From the NCBI RefSeq assembly GCF_002950575.1, contig NZ_CP026923.1, positions 434,001 through 498,000 of the forward strand: a DNA stretch of 64,000 nucleotides, written 5' to 3'. This DNA comes from Pontimonas salivibrio (GTDB lineage: Bacteria > Actinomycetota > Actinomycetes > Actinomycetales > Microbacteriaceae). The stretch's first letter is position 1. The number at the start of each line of letters is the position of its first letter. The position numbers and the translations under genes were made by a program. The notes beneath the pieces were generated by a model. The model saw nothing but the letters and a program-made list of their open reading frames with translations. It was not told the origin of the DNA and searched no databases. This document shows positions 17,530 to 26,261 of the stretch, in pieces.

Positions 17530-17615
17530 TGAATCCGACCCAGACTCCCACGCACGAGGACTACTTGGTCCCCGTGGACCCGATGGATCTGCTCCAGTGC
17601 GAGTCCTGCCAGTAA
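17529..17615 (+). CDS. 28-residue ORF resembling the NrdA redox tail, overlapping the nrdA stop
   Basis: ATG 17529 overlaps the nrdA stop (TGATG) and opens a 28-codon frame ending DPMDLLQCESCQ. A C-x-x-C pair followed by Gln at the very C-terminus is what class I NrdA proteins carry as their swinging electron-transfer tail, and the host NrdA lacks one. A G-rich Shine-Dalgarno-like run (AAGGGGGG, 17515-17522) lies six bases before the ATG, so reinitiation is plausible. The -1 frame of nrdA has its own stop at 17523-17525, so neither frameshifting at the G-run nor a miscounted G-run would fuse the two parts. It may work in trans, or an indel at 17524-17529 may have split the gene. Confidence 0.65.
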   Translation: MNPTQTPTHEDYLVPVDPMDLLQCESCQ

Positions 17616-17703
17616 CAGGCCGCAACAGCACGAACCGACTACCTCACACAACGAACCACACATTTAATCAACGACCACATCACAACGTGAAAGGACCCCA
17701 CTC

Positions 17704-18690
17704 ATGGGAATCTTAGGAACAGGAATCCAAGAAGGTCTTCTGCTCAAACCAGTGAAATACCGCTGGGCAATGGATCTTTACGACCAAGCTGTCGCCAACA
17801 CTTGGTTCCCCAACGAAATTCAGTTGGGTGAAGACATCGCTGACTTCAAGAAGATGACGGACGAAGAGCGCCACGCTATTGAGTTCCTCATGTCCTTTTT
17901 CAACCCCAGCGAACTCATCGTCAACAAGGCCCTCGCCTTCGGCGTCTACCCCTACGTCAATGCTCCCGAGGCGCACCTCTACCTCGCAAAGCAGATGTGG
18001 GAAGAAGCCAACCACTGCATGAGCTTTGAATACGTGCTGGAGACCTTCCCGGTTGACCGCGAGAAGATTTATGGTCAGCACATCGAGTCTCCGACAATCG
18101 CTCGTAAGGAAGCGTTTGAGACAAAGTTCATCAAGCGCATGACGGAGTCCACCCTCGACATCAACACCACAGAGGGTAAGCAGGACTTCCTGCGCAACCT
18201 CATTGCCTACAACATCATCATGGAGGGCATCTGGTTCTACTCGGGCTTCATGGTTGCTCTGAGCTTCCGTCAGCGCAACCTCCTGAGGAACTACGGCTCC
18301 TTGATCGACTGGGTTGTGCGTGACGAGTCCCTTCACCTCAAGTTCGGTATCAACTTGATCCTCACCGTGCTGGAGGAGAACCCCGAGGTCGCCACCGAGG
18401 AGTTCGTTGAAGAGGTCGTCGCAATGATTAAAGAAGCGGTTGAGATGGAGTGCGAATACAACGAGGAGATGTTCCCCTCAGGCATTCTCGGACTCAACGC
18501 GAACTACGTCAACCAGTATGTGAAGTACTTGGCTGACCGCCGGTTCGAAGAGTTGGGTCTCCCCGCTCAGTACAACGTGACCAACCCAGCCAAGTGGATG
18601 GCAACAGCCAACGACACCTTGCAGTTGGTGAACTTCTTCGAATCGACTAACACCTCCTACGAGGTCAACGCACAGTCGACGAAGGTCTAG
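17704..18690 (+). CDS. nrdB: Ribonucleotide reductase beta subunit, class Ic-like (Phe replaces radical Tyr)
   Basis: The 328-residue ferritin-like protein houses the dimetal cofactor that starts radical chemistry in NrdA. Inferred ligands are E70 (NPSEL), E101 and H104 (EEANH), E174 (IMEGIWF), E208 and H211 (RDESLH). The position four residues after H104, where class Ia has the radical Tyr, is F108, and the first ligand is Glu rather than Asp. The spacing E70-E101-H104-F108 equals E89-E120-H123-F127 of the Chlamydia trachomatis class Ic enzyme, which uses a Mn/Fe centre. AAAGGA lies ahead of the ATG. It is co-directional with nrdA, 88 bases after the tail ORF. Confidence 0.95.
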   Translation: MGILGTGIQEGLLLKPVKYRWAMDLYDQAVANTWFPNEIQLGEDIADFKKMTDEERHAIEFLMSFFNPSELIVNKALAFGVYPYVNAPEAHLYLAKQMWEEANHCMSFEYVLETFPVDREKIYGQHIESPTIARKEAFETKFIKRMTESTLDINTTEGKQDFLRNLIAYNIIMEGIWFYSGFMVALSFRQRNLLRNYGSLIDWVVRDESLHLKFGINLILTVLEENPEVATEEFVEEVVAMIKEAVEMECEYNEEMFPSGILGLNANYVNQYVKYLADRRFEELGLPAQYNVTNPAKWMATANDTLQLVNFFESTNTSYEVNAQSTKV

Positions 18691-18753
18691 CGAGAAGTGA
18701 AAGGTGGGCTAGGGATACCACCAACCGCCAGAGCGCGGTAGATTTTTCCCAAC

Positions 18754-18792
18754 ACAGTGGGAGGGGACAGCGACGGAGTCCCCTCCCACTGT
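18754..18792 (+). terminator. Terminator after nrdB
   Basis: A perfect 15-bp stem (ACAGTGGGAGGGGAC and its complement) with a nine-base loop lies 64 bases past the nrdB stop. The tail (TGTGTAG) has few T residues. It separates the nrd operon from the aldo/keto reductase gene. Confidence 0.75.
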
Positions 18793-18857
18793 TGTGTAGC
18801 GGCCCATCGCTGTCTGGCCGATGGCACAGGGCAACATCGACACGAGAGGACAACCAC

Positions 18858-19694
18858 GTGACCCACACCACCCCAGAGCTCACCATGAATTCGGGGCACA
18901 CGATTCCCCAGCTCGGCCTTGGCGTATTTCGTGTTCCACAAGATGATGCCCAGCGTGTGGTGGCAGACGCCCTCGAGATTGGCTACCGCCACATCGATAA
19001 CGCGGCGGTCTATCAAAACGAAGAAGGTGTGGGTCGGGCTCTCGCTGAAAGTGGGATTCCTCGTGAGGAATTGTTCATCACCACCAAACTGTGGAACACC
19101 GACCAGGGAACTGACGGTCCTCGGCCCGCATTGGAAGAGAGCTTGCGGAAGCTGGGTCTTGATTACGTCGACCTGTATCTCATCCACTGGCCAGCACCCC
19201 AGCGCAACCTGTATGTCGAATCGTGGCGGGCATTGGAGCAGCTGCACGGTGAAGGCCTGGCGCGCTCTATCGGGGTCTCAAACTTTGAACCAGAACACCT
19301 CGATCGGTTGGCAGAACACTCTTCGGTGATTCCCGCTGTCAACCAGGTAGAGCTACACCCAGCCCTTCAACAGCGTGAGCTTCGAGGTTTGCAGGAACCC
19401 CGGGGCATCCTGACAGAAGCGTGGGGTCCACTCGGCCAAGGTAAGTACTCTCTGGAGGACATGCCGGGTTTGGCTGATATTGCCGCCAAGCACTCCAAGA
19501 CTCTCGCTCAAGTGGTTCTTCGCTGGCACCTCCAGGAAGGCGTCATCGTCTTTCCCAAGACCACAAGGAGGGAGCGCCTGGTAGAAAACTTTGACGTGTT
19601 CTCCTTCGAGCTCGACGCCGACGACATGGCGACCATGAAAGCCATGGACCAGGGGATGCGGGTGGGCACCCACCCGAATGAAGGCAACTGGTAG
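18858..19694 (+). CDS. Aldo/keto reductase
   Basis: The 278-residue TIM-barrel oxidoreductase uses NADPH to reduce aldehydes or ketones in the cytoplasm. The catalytic tetrad is D47 and Y52 (HIDNAAVYQNE), K77 (TTKLW) and H110 (YLIHWP). It resembles the bacterial 2,5-diketo-D-gluconate reductase group, though the physiological substrate is open. GTG 18858 is chosen because GAGAGGA lies just upstream and the 22-residue extension possible from 18792 would begin inside the preceding terminator; ATG 18885 is another option. Confidence 0.9.
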   Translation: MTHTTPELTMNSGHTIPQLGLGVFRVPQDDAQRVVADALEIGYRHIDNAAVYQNEEGVGRALAESGIPREELFITTKLWNTDQGTDGPRPALEESLRKLGLDYVDLYLIHWPAPQRNLYVESWRALEQLHGEGLARSIGVSNFEPEHLDRLAEHSSVIPAVNQVELHPALQQRELRGLQEPRGILTEAWGPLGQGKYSLEDMPGLADIAAKHSKTLAQVVLRWHLQEGVIVFPKTTRRERLVENFDVFSFELDADDMATMKAMDQGMRVGTHPNEGNW

Positions 19695-20137
19695 GTCGCT
19701 CATCCACCGCTGGCGTGGTCAGTGCAGCTCCTCCCGGGCCTTGGATCACCACACTGGAGGTCAGGCAGGTTATCCCTGGAGGCATCGGATTACTGGGTTT
19801 CGTTGTTGGTCATTCGGCAATGGCTTCGTGTGGTGTGTGACCTCCGGACAGTCAGCGCCTTGTCGGAACTATTCCGATGTGTTGAGAGATTTGACCTACT
19901 CTCCCGATGTGTTAACTTTTTTCGAAATTTTTAACACGTGGTTCGTTTGGGTCGAAAAAGTTGACGCGCTCGCAGTGAGCGGGCCCGGGAGACATGATGT
20001 GTCCTGGCGCTCCGGGGCTGCCCTCTTACGCTTGGAGTTGTAGCCTGTGGGCACAACCGGGGAACAGGTGGGACCGATGCGCGTCGCGCATCACTCTGAA
20101 GGTCTCATGCGCGTTCCACTCGTGAGGAGTGACAGCA
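19695..20137. other. 443-base stretch without a recognised gene
   Basis: No frame here looks coding. The middle is AT-richer than its surroundings. It holds two direct copies of CCGATGTGTT (19874-19883 and 19904-19913), 30 bases apart, and an inverted repeat GTGTTAA / TTAACAC (19909-19915 and 19931-19937) around a TTTTTTCGAAATTT centre. These could be regulator sites or a terminator for the reductase gene. GAGGAG at 20124-20129 serves the next gene. Confidence 0.5.
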
Positions 20138-21973
20138 ATGGCAAACCGTCTCGCTTTGGCAACGAGCCCCTATTTGCACCAACACGCGGAAAACCCGGTC
20201 GATTGGTGGCCTTGGGGCCTCGAACCGTTCGCTGAGGCAAAGCGGCGCGATGTTCCCATCCTGATCAGCATCGGCTATGCCACCTGCCATTGGTGCCACG
20301 TGATGGCTCGTGAAAGCTTTAGCGATCGAGAAATCGGTGAGCTAGTGAACGACACCATGGTGGCCATCAAAGTTGACCGTGAAGAACACCCCGAAGTGGA
20401 CTCCCACTACTTGACCCAGGCCGGAGCGTTTATCGAACAATTGGGCTGGCCATTGACGCTGTTTGCGACGCCAGATGGTGATGTGTTCCACGCAGCGACC
20501 TACCTGCCGCCACAGCCCAGAGGTGATATTCCCTCCTTTCGACAGACCGTTGACGCGGTCAACCACGCGTGGGGCGCTCAACGGGAGGAGATTTATCAGG
20601 GCGCGCTGCGCCTTCGAGAGGCCATCAGGCAGGCAGATACCGAAGCGAAAAAGCGCGACCCCCTTCGCTTAACTGCCGAGGACTGGCAGGCGATTATTTC
20701 CCACCTGATCAGCCAAGAAGATGCGGAATATGGTGGCTTCGGCACAACTCCTAAGTTCCCCATCGCGCCCGTGCTCGAGTTTCTTCTGACAACCGGTGAA
20801 CCAGAAGCAACGGCGCTGGTGACGAGAACCCTGAAAGCGATGGCCGCCTCGCCACTCGTGGATCCCCTCGAGGGGGGCTTCTTTCGCTACGCGACGAAAA
20901 GAGACTGGTCAGAGCCCCACTATGAGCGCATGCTGTACGACAACGCCCAGTTGCTCGCGCTCTATGCCGCAGTGGGGCAAGTGGATGTGGCTACAGGAAT
21001 CGTGGGCTTTCTTGCTCAGGTGATGCGCCTGGAAGTGGGTCTCGCCTCCGCCCAGGACAGCGAAAGTGTGATTGATGGCAGGCGGGTAGAGGGTGGTTAT
21101 TACCTTGCGGATCAGGCCACCCGCCAGACGCTCAGCCCACCTGCCATTGACGACAAAGTCCTCACCGGCTGGAACGGGATGGCCATTGGTGCCCTCGCCC
21201 AAGCGGCACGACATGGGGTATCAGGTGACCCTCTCGGTCTTGCCACTTCACTCGCTCACGAATTGCTCGCCGCACACCGAAGTGAGCCTGGCCACCTCAT
21301 TCGCATGTCGAAAGATGGGCAGCCATCCCAGGCCGCAGCAACCCTGGAAGACTATGGCGGCCTGGCCTGGGGCCTGCTCGAATTAGCCGTCGCCACAGGC
21401 GAAGCCGCGTGGGCAAAAGAGGCAAAAGAGCTGGTCGACGCCTGCATCACTGACGATGGCGAATTCGTTGTGCCCGGCGGTGGTGATCCGACCGTGTCCA
21501 GCCTGGAAGCGATTTCGGGCGATGTCACCGAAGGGGCGATGCCCTCAGGGCTGTCGTTCATTGCCCAGGCAGCACTCACCCTGTATCAACTCACCGGCAC
21601 AGACCACTACCGCGAAGTCGCCCAGCGCAGTGTGAGTCGCTATGCCGAAGCAGTCAGTCTTCGACCACTCGGTTTTGGTGGCTTAGCTGCAGTGTTGTGG
21701 CGGCTCGATCACGGCATGCGTGAAGTCGTAGTGGTCGCTGATACGCCAGACAATCAGCTGGTGACCGAGGCGCGCCAGCACACCCCTCACGGGTGGTTGA
21801 TGCTCGCGGTCAGCCCAGACCAAGCACGGGCATTTTCCAAGAACGGTTTTTCTCTTCTAGACGGCCGTGACCAGGTGGATGTGCCGACGGGCTATATCTG
21901 CCAGGACGGTGTCTGCCAGTTGCCGCACACCGATTCAACCTTGCTGGTGCGAGAGCTCAGTCGTTCGCACTAG
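20138..21973 (+). CDS. Thioredoxin-domain DUF255/YyaL-family protein
   Basis: The 611-residue cytoplasmic protein belongs to the YyaL/SPATA20 family. The N-terminal thioredoxin-like domain starts with [19 protein letters not shown] and carries C50-x-x-C53 in CHWCHVM. The rest is an (alpha/alpha)6 barrel of the glycosidase type, with motifs such as [21 protein letters not shown] and [15 protein letters not shown] (parts of longer stretches). The biochemical role of the family is not settled. ATG 20138 is preceded by GAGGAG at a good distance. It is shorter than the roughly 680 residues usual for the family. Confidence 0.9.
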   Translation: MANRLALATSPYLHQHAENPVDWWPWGLEPFAEAKRRDVPILISIGYATCHWCHVMARESFSDREIGELVNDTMVAIKVDREEHPEVDSHYLTQAGAFIEQLGWPLTLFATPDGDVFHAATYLPPQPRGDIPSFRQTVDAVNHAWGAQREEIYQGALRLREAIRQADTEAKKRDPLRLTAEDWQAIISHLISQEDAEYGGFGTTPKFPIAPVLEFLLTTGEPEATALVTRTLKAMAASPLVDPLEGGFFRYATKRDWSEPHYERMLYDNAQLLALYAAVGQVDVATGIVGFLAQVMRLEVGLASAQDSESVIDGRRVEGGYYLADQATRQTLSPPAIDDKVLTGWNGMAIGALAQAARHGVSGDPLGLATSLAHELLAAHRSEPGHLIRMSKDGQPSQAAATLEDYGGLAWGLLELAVATGEAAWAKEAKELVDACITDDGEFVVPGGGDPTVSSLEAISGDVTEGAMPSGLSFIAQAALTLYQLTGTDHYREVAQRSVSRYAEAVSLRPLGFGGLAAVLWRLDHGMREVVVVADTPDNQLVTEARQHTPHGWLMLAVSPDQARAFSKNGFSLLDGRDQVDVPTGYICQDGVCQLPHTDSTLLVRELSRSH

Positions 21974-22027
21974 AAGCCATGGAGGGCTCAATTAGGGCTC
22001 TGTCGACGCCGCTGAAACAATGAGCCT

Positions 22028-22840
22028 GTGCTCTTTGTTGCTGCGACCCCCATTGGAAACCTCGGTGACCACACGCCGCGGTTAGTGGAAGCCCTTGAAC
22101 AGGCCAGGCTTATCGTCGCGGAAGACACCAGGAGTACTCGCTCGCTCATGCACAAGCTTGGGATTGACACCTCTGCCGAGGTGCGCCCGCTGCATGAACA
22201 CAACGAGAGCGGCGTCATCGAGCGAGTACTGAAAACGGCAGCAAGCCAGCCCGTGGTGTTAGTCAGTGACGCCGGAATGCCGGGTATTTCTGACCCCGGG
22301 TACCTGCTTGTCGCTGAAGCGCACCGGCAATCCATTCCGGTGAGTGTGTTGCCGGGGGCAAACGCTGTCGTCTCGGCACTCGCTGTCAGCGGGTTGCCGA
22401 CAGATCGATTCTGTTTTGAAGGCTTCGTGCCCAAAAAAGGCCGCAAGGCGGCACTGTCTGACCTGGCGGACGAAAAACGCACCATGATTTTTTTTGAATC
22501 CCCCCACCGCCTCCCCAGCACACTGGCCGAGATGGCAGAAATCTTTGGGGCTGAGCGTGAAGCGACTGTCTGTCGCGAATTGACAAAGAAATTCGAACAA
22601 ATCACTCGCGGCACCCTTGCCGAATTGGCGAGTGAGTTTTCCGGCGGAGTAAAAGGTGAAGTGACCCTCGTGGTTAGAGGGCAACAAGGCTCCGGGGTCA
22701 GCTTCGATCAGGCTGTCGAGATGGTGGCAAACCGGGTGGTGGCCGGTGAGAAAGCTACCGAGGTGACCCGCGCGATCGCGCGGGAAACAGGACATTCGAA
22801 ACCTGAGCTCTATCGTGCTTGGCTCGAAGCAGATGCGTAG
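22028..22840 (+). CDS. rsmI: 16S rRNA (cytidine(1402)-2'-O)-methyltransferase
   Basis: RsmI methylates the ribose of C1402 in the 16S decoding centre with S-adenosylmethionine. The 270-residue protein opens with the family pattern FVATPIGNLGD (here LFVAATPIGNLGD), followed by AEDTRSTRSLM, SDAGMPGISDPG, GANAVVSALAVSGLP and FFESPHRLPSTL, all tetrapyrrole-methylase-fold landmarks. The GTG start has no strong ribosome site. It heads a run of RNA-related genes (metG, tatD, rsmA), an order common in actinobacteria. Confidence 0.95.
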   Translation: MLFVAATPIGNLGDHTPRLVEALEQARLIVAEDTRSTRSLMHKLGIDTSAEVRPLHEHNESGVIERVLKTAASQPVVLVSDAGMPGISDPGYLLVAEAHRQSIPVSVLPGANAVVSALAVSGLPTDRFCFEGFVPKKGRKAALSDLADEKRTMIFFESPHRLPSTLAEMAEIFGAEREATVCRELTKKFEQITRGTLAELASEFSGGVKGEVTLVVRGQQGSGVSFDQAVEMVANRVVAGEKATEVTRAIARETGHSKPELYRAWLEADA

Positions 22841-22851
22841 GATGGCGGGAT

Positions 22852-24432
22852 ATGTCTGAGTCATCATCTTTCTTCATCGCGACGCCGATTTTTTACGTCA
22901 ACGACGTACCCCACATCGGCCATGGCTACACGCAGGTGGCTGCCGACGTGTTGGCACGTTGGAATCGCCAAAACGGTAATGATGCGTGGATGCTGACCGG
23001 TACCGACGAACACGGACAAAAAATCCTCCGCACCGCAATGGCTAACGGCGTTGAGCCCCAACAGTGGGCAGACAACCTGGTGGAAAAAGCGTGGTTGCCG
23101 CTGTTGGGCACGTTGGATATCGCCAACGACGATTTCATTCGCACCACGGATGCACGCCACGAAGAGGCCGTCAAAAAGTTTCTCACCCTGCTCCACGACC
23201 GCGGATTCATCTACAAGGGTGACTACGAAGGTTTTTACTGTGTGGGCTGCGAAGAGTACAAGCAGCCCACAGACCTCGTCGATGGGGAAGGTGAATTTGA
23301 GGGCCAAAAAGTGTGTCCCAGTCACGGCCGTCCCGTGGAAGTGCTCAAAGAAACCAACTATTTCTTCACGCTGTCGCAATTCCAGGATCGGCTTCTAGAG
23401 CTCTACCGCGAACAACCCGATTTCATTCAACCCGAGAGTGTGCGAAACGAAATCATTGCGTTTGTCACCAGAGGTCTTGATGACCTGTCGATTTCGCGCG
23501 CGCAACTCGACTGGGGTATTGAGTTGCCCTTTGATAAAGACCACGTCACCTACGTCTGGTTCGAAGCCCTCCTGAACTACATCACCGCCACCGGTTGGGG
23601 CAGTGACGAGAGAGAATTTGAGCGCCGCTGGCCCGCCACCCAACTGGTCGGCAAAGATATCGCCCGATTCCACGCCGTGATTTGGCCGGCCATGCTGATG
23701 GCGGCCGGCCTACAACCACCCAGGCGAGTCTTTGCCCACGGCTGGCTATTGGTTGGCGGCGAAAAGATGTCCAAGACAAAACTGACCGGCATCGCCCCAC
23801 ACGACATCACTGACGTGTTTGGCTCGGACGCATTTCGCTACTACTTCTTGCGTGCCATCACGTTTGGTTCAGACGGTTCGTTTAGTTGGGAAGACCTCGC
23901 GGCACGATACGAATCGGAACTGGCCAACGGTTTCGGCAACCTCGCCTCCCGGGTGGTCTCGATGATCACCCGCTACTTCGACGGTGTGGTGCCTGAGGTG
24001 TCAGAGTCGGATCCCACTGACGCGGAGCACCACATTCACGACGTCTTGGCCACCCAGACGGCCAAAGCTAATGATGCGATGGATCGGTTCATGATTCATG
24101 AGGCTGTGGCGGCCATTTGGGTGATTGTCGATGAACTAAACGGTTACCTGACCGAACAGGAACCGTGGGTGTTGGCCAAAGATGAGGCAGCCAGAGGGCG
24201 CCTCGCCGCGGTGTTATATACGGCGGCGAACGGTCTTCGCACACTGGCGATCTTGTTCTCTCCCATCATGCCCAAAGCCTGTGGCCTGCTGTGGGACGCG
24301 CTCGGCGGTACAGACACCCTGGGTGGACTGCAGGAGCAGCTGCTCGCGAACGCCGGAGCCCCTGACGGTCTTCCGACCGGTCACTCAGTGGCGACACTGG
24401 AGCCACTGTTTCCGAGGATTGATACGGAGTAG
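22852..24432 (+). CDS. metG: Methionyl-tRNA synthetase
   Basis: The 526-residue class I synthetase charges tRNA-Met with methionine. The HIGH motif appears as PHIGHGY (near residue 21) and KMSKS as KMSKTK (near 305). A zinc knuckle is formed by C130, C133 (YCVGC) and C155, H158 (VCPSH). The C-terminal tRNA-binding EMAP-like domain found in some MetG proteins is absent. The ATG lies 11 bases after the rsmI stop; the longer frame from 22819 overlaps rsmI and is not needed. Confidence 0.97.
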   Translation: MSESSSFFIATPIFYVNDVPHIGHGYTQVAADVLARWNRQNGNDAWMLTGTDEHGQKILRTAMANGVEPQQWADNLVEKAWLPLLGTLDIANDDFIRTTDARHEEAVKKFLTLLHDRGFIYKGDYEGFYCVGCEEYKQPTDLVDGEGEFEGQKVCPSHGRPVEVLKETNYFFTLSQFQDRLLELYREQPDFIQPESVRNEIIAFVTRGLDDLSISRAQLDWGIELPFDKDHVTYVWFEALLNYITATGWGSDEREFERRWPATQLVGKDIARFHAVIWPAMLMAAGLQPPRRVFAHGWLLVGGEKMSKTKLTGIAPHDITDVFGSDAFRYYFLRAITFGSDGSFSWEDLAARYESELANGFGNLASRVVSMITRYFDGVVPEVSESDPTDAEHHIHDVLATQTAKANDAMDRFMIHEAVAAIWVIVDELNGYLTEQEPWVLAKDEAARGRLAAVLYTAANGLRTLAILFSPIMPKACGLLWDALGGTDTLGGLQEQLLANAGAPDGLPTGHSVATLEPLFPRIDTE

Positions 24433-24436
24433 CCCG

Positions 24437-25414
24437 GTGGCAGCATCCGAAAAGATTCCGGCACATCTGCGCACCCGCGGATCTATGGAAGCCAGCGATC
24501 GGCGGGAAGCTTATCCGCCGATGCCGGAAGCCCTAGAGGTGGCGGTGTATGACAACCACGCCCACCTGGAAATTGCTGATGGTGAGAACCCGCTGGACTT
24601 TCGGGAACACTTAGATCGCGCCGGCTCGGTCGGAGTCCACGGGGTGATCCAAGTGGGAACAAACGTGGCCACCTCGCTGTGGTCTGCGGATGTCGCGGCC
24701 GTTGAACCACGGGTGCTCGCGGCAGTTGCTATTCACCCCAACGAGGCGCCTGAGCTTCACCAAAAAGGCACGTTAGATGACGCGTTACAGGTTATTGACG
24801 ATCTAGCTAAAAGGCCACGGGTGGTGGCGATTGGTGAAACCGGTCTGGACTTTTTTCGTACCGAAGGCCCACTCCAACCCCCTCAACGCAGAAGCTTCAT
24901 TGAACATATCCGGTTGGCGAAAGCTCACAACCTTGCACTACAAATTCACGACCGAGACGCCCACCACGATGTGGTTGACGTGCTGCTCAAGGAGGGTGCA
25001 CCCGAGCGCACCGTCTTCCACTGCTACAGCGGTGACCGGGAATTAGCCGAGATTCTGAACGCCAACGGTTGGTACGCGTCCTTTGCGGGCACGGTGACGT
25101 TTGGCAACGCCAAGGGTGTTCAAGAATCTCTCGCAGTGATGAATAAATCCCGCATCCTCATCGAAACGGACACACCGTTTTTGACTCCCACGCCCCACCG
25201 CGGCAAACCCAACAGCCCGTACATGATTCCCCACACCTTGCGTTTCATGGCCAAGTATTTGGACACCGATGTGAACCTCTTGGCAGCCCAAATCACCGAC
25301 AACACTTTCGACGTGTACGGGCGTTGGGATGACAACCCGCCCACGATTCGGACCAACCCGGTCACCGGTGAACCCTGGGACGAATTAGAACCCTCACGCT
25401 TTCATGCCTCCTGA
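24437..25414 (+). CDS. tatD: TatD-family metal-dependent hydrolase (deoxyribonuclease)
   Basis: The 325-residue TIM-barrel amidohydrolase has the TatD metal set: H41 and H43 (NHAHLE), E134 (GETGLDFF), H171 (QIHDRD), H195 (FHCYSGD) and D244 (ETDTPFLTPTPHRGKPN). Relatives are 3'-5' DNA exonucleases active in repair and turnover. GTG 24437 starts five bases after metG; much longer frames from 24182 would overlap metG. The N-terminal 36 residues before the barrel are longer than in E. coli TatD. It overlaps rsmA by 11 bases. Confidence 0.93.
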   Translation: MAASEKIPAHLRTRGSMEASDRREAYPPMPEALEVAVYDNHAHLEIADGENPLDFREHLDRAGSVGVHGVIQVGTNVATSLWSADVAAVEPRVLAAVAIHPNEAPELHQKGTLDDALQVIDDLAKRPRVVAIGETGLDFFRTEGPLQPPQRRSFIEHIRLAKAHNLALQIHDRDAHHDVVDVLLKEGAPERTVFHCYSGDRELAEILNANGWYASFAGTVTFGNAKGVQESLAVMNKSRILIETDTPFLTPTPHRGKPNSPYMIPHTLRFMAKYLDTDVNLLAAQITDNTFDVYGRWDDNPPTIRTNPVTGEPWDELEPSRFHAS

Positions 25415-26261
25415 GCCCGGTGGGGCGTACCTCCAGGCGCGCGATATTCGCCAACTGGCAGAAACCTACGAGCTGACACCGCAGAAATCCAAGGGGCAAA
25501 ACTTTCTCGGTGATGCCAACACGGTGAGAAAAATTGTCACCCTCTCTGGTGTCCAACCAGGTGACAGCGTTGTCGAAGTCGGTCCCGGCTTTGGGTCCCT
25601 CACCGTGGGGCTCTTGCACGCGGGCGCATCCGTGACCGCAATCGAAATTGATCCCCGGCTTGCCGAGGCCACACGCGACGTGGTGGCGACCAGGCTGTCG
25701 GGTGCCGAGCTCGGTGTGGTCACTGCCGATGCGCTGCGCCTGGAGGAGGTTCCTGGCTCACCCGACTACCTAGTGGCAAACCTTCCCTACAACGTCGCGG
25801 TGCCGGTCGTCATCCACCTGCTGAGCCTGCACCCCGGGTTTCGCCGCGTGTTGGTGATGGTCCAAGCAGAAGTCGGGTGGCGTATTGCCGCAGCACCCGG
25901 GAGTGAACATTACGGCTCACCGAGTGCGAAATGCGCATGGTGGGGGAAATGGTCGGTTGAATCGACCATTTCCCGGAGGGTGTTTTGGCCAGAGCCCCGT
26001 GTGGATTCGGTGTTGGTAGGAATGCATTCGCACACCCCGCCAGGCGATGAGGCGACCCGCAAGAGGGTGTTTCGCTTAATCGATGCGGGTTTTCACACCA
26101 GGCGGAAAATGTCCCGTCAAGCACTAGCCGAACACCTTGGCGGTGTTGCCCAGGCGACCATGGCCATCGAATCGGCCGGATTAGATCCGACCAGTCGGTG
26201 TGAGACGTGGAGCTTGGACAATTTCGTGGCCCTCGATGCGTGGTTGGAGTCGTCCTCGTGA
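25404..26261 (+). CDS. rsmA: 16S rRNA (adenine(1518)/(1519)-N6)-dimethyltransferase
   Basis: RsmA (KsgA) dimethylates two adjacent adenines near the 3' end of 16S rRNA late in small-subunit assembly. The 285-residue protein has the substrate-side KSKGQNFL, the SAM loop EVGPGFGSLT (residues 58-67) and the catalytic NLPY (126-129), then VFWPEPRVDS near the C-terminal domain. It overlaps tatD at its start and the transporter gene at its end (GTGA), so translation is coupled in a chain. Confidence 0.96.
   Translation: MPPEPGGAYLQARDIRQLAETYELTPQKSKGQNFLGDANTVRKIVTLSGVQPGDSVVEVGPGFGSLTVGLLHAGASVTAIEIDPRLAEATRDVVATRLSGAELGVVTADALRLEEVPGSPDYLVANLPYNVAVPVVIHLLSLHPGFRRVLVMVQAEVGWRIAAAPGSEHYGSPSAKCAWWGKWSVESTISRRVFWPEPRVDSVLVGMHSHTPPGDEATRKRVFRLIDAGFHTRRKMSRQALAEHLGGVAQATMAIESAGLDPTSRCETWSLDNFVALDAWLESSS

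Noticed and set aside
19722-19934. 70-codon plus-strand ORF between the reductase and YyaL-like genes
   Set aside because: No ribosome site, no motif, and it runs through the repeat elements.
24182-24436. N-terminal extension of the tatD frame
   Set aside because: It lies inside metG in another frame; GTG 24437 just after the metG stop is enough.
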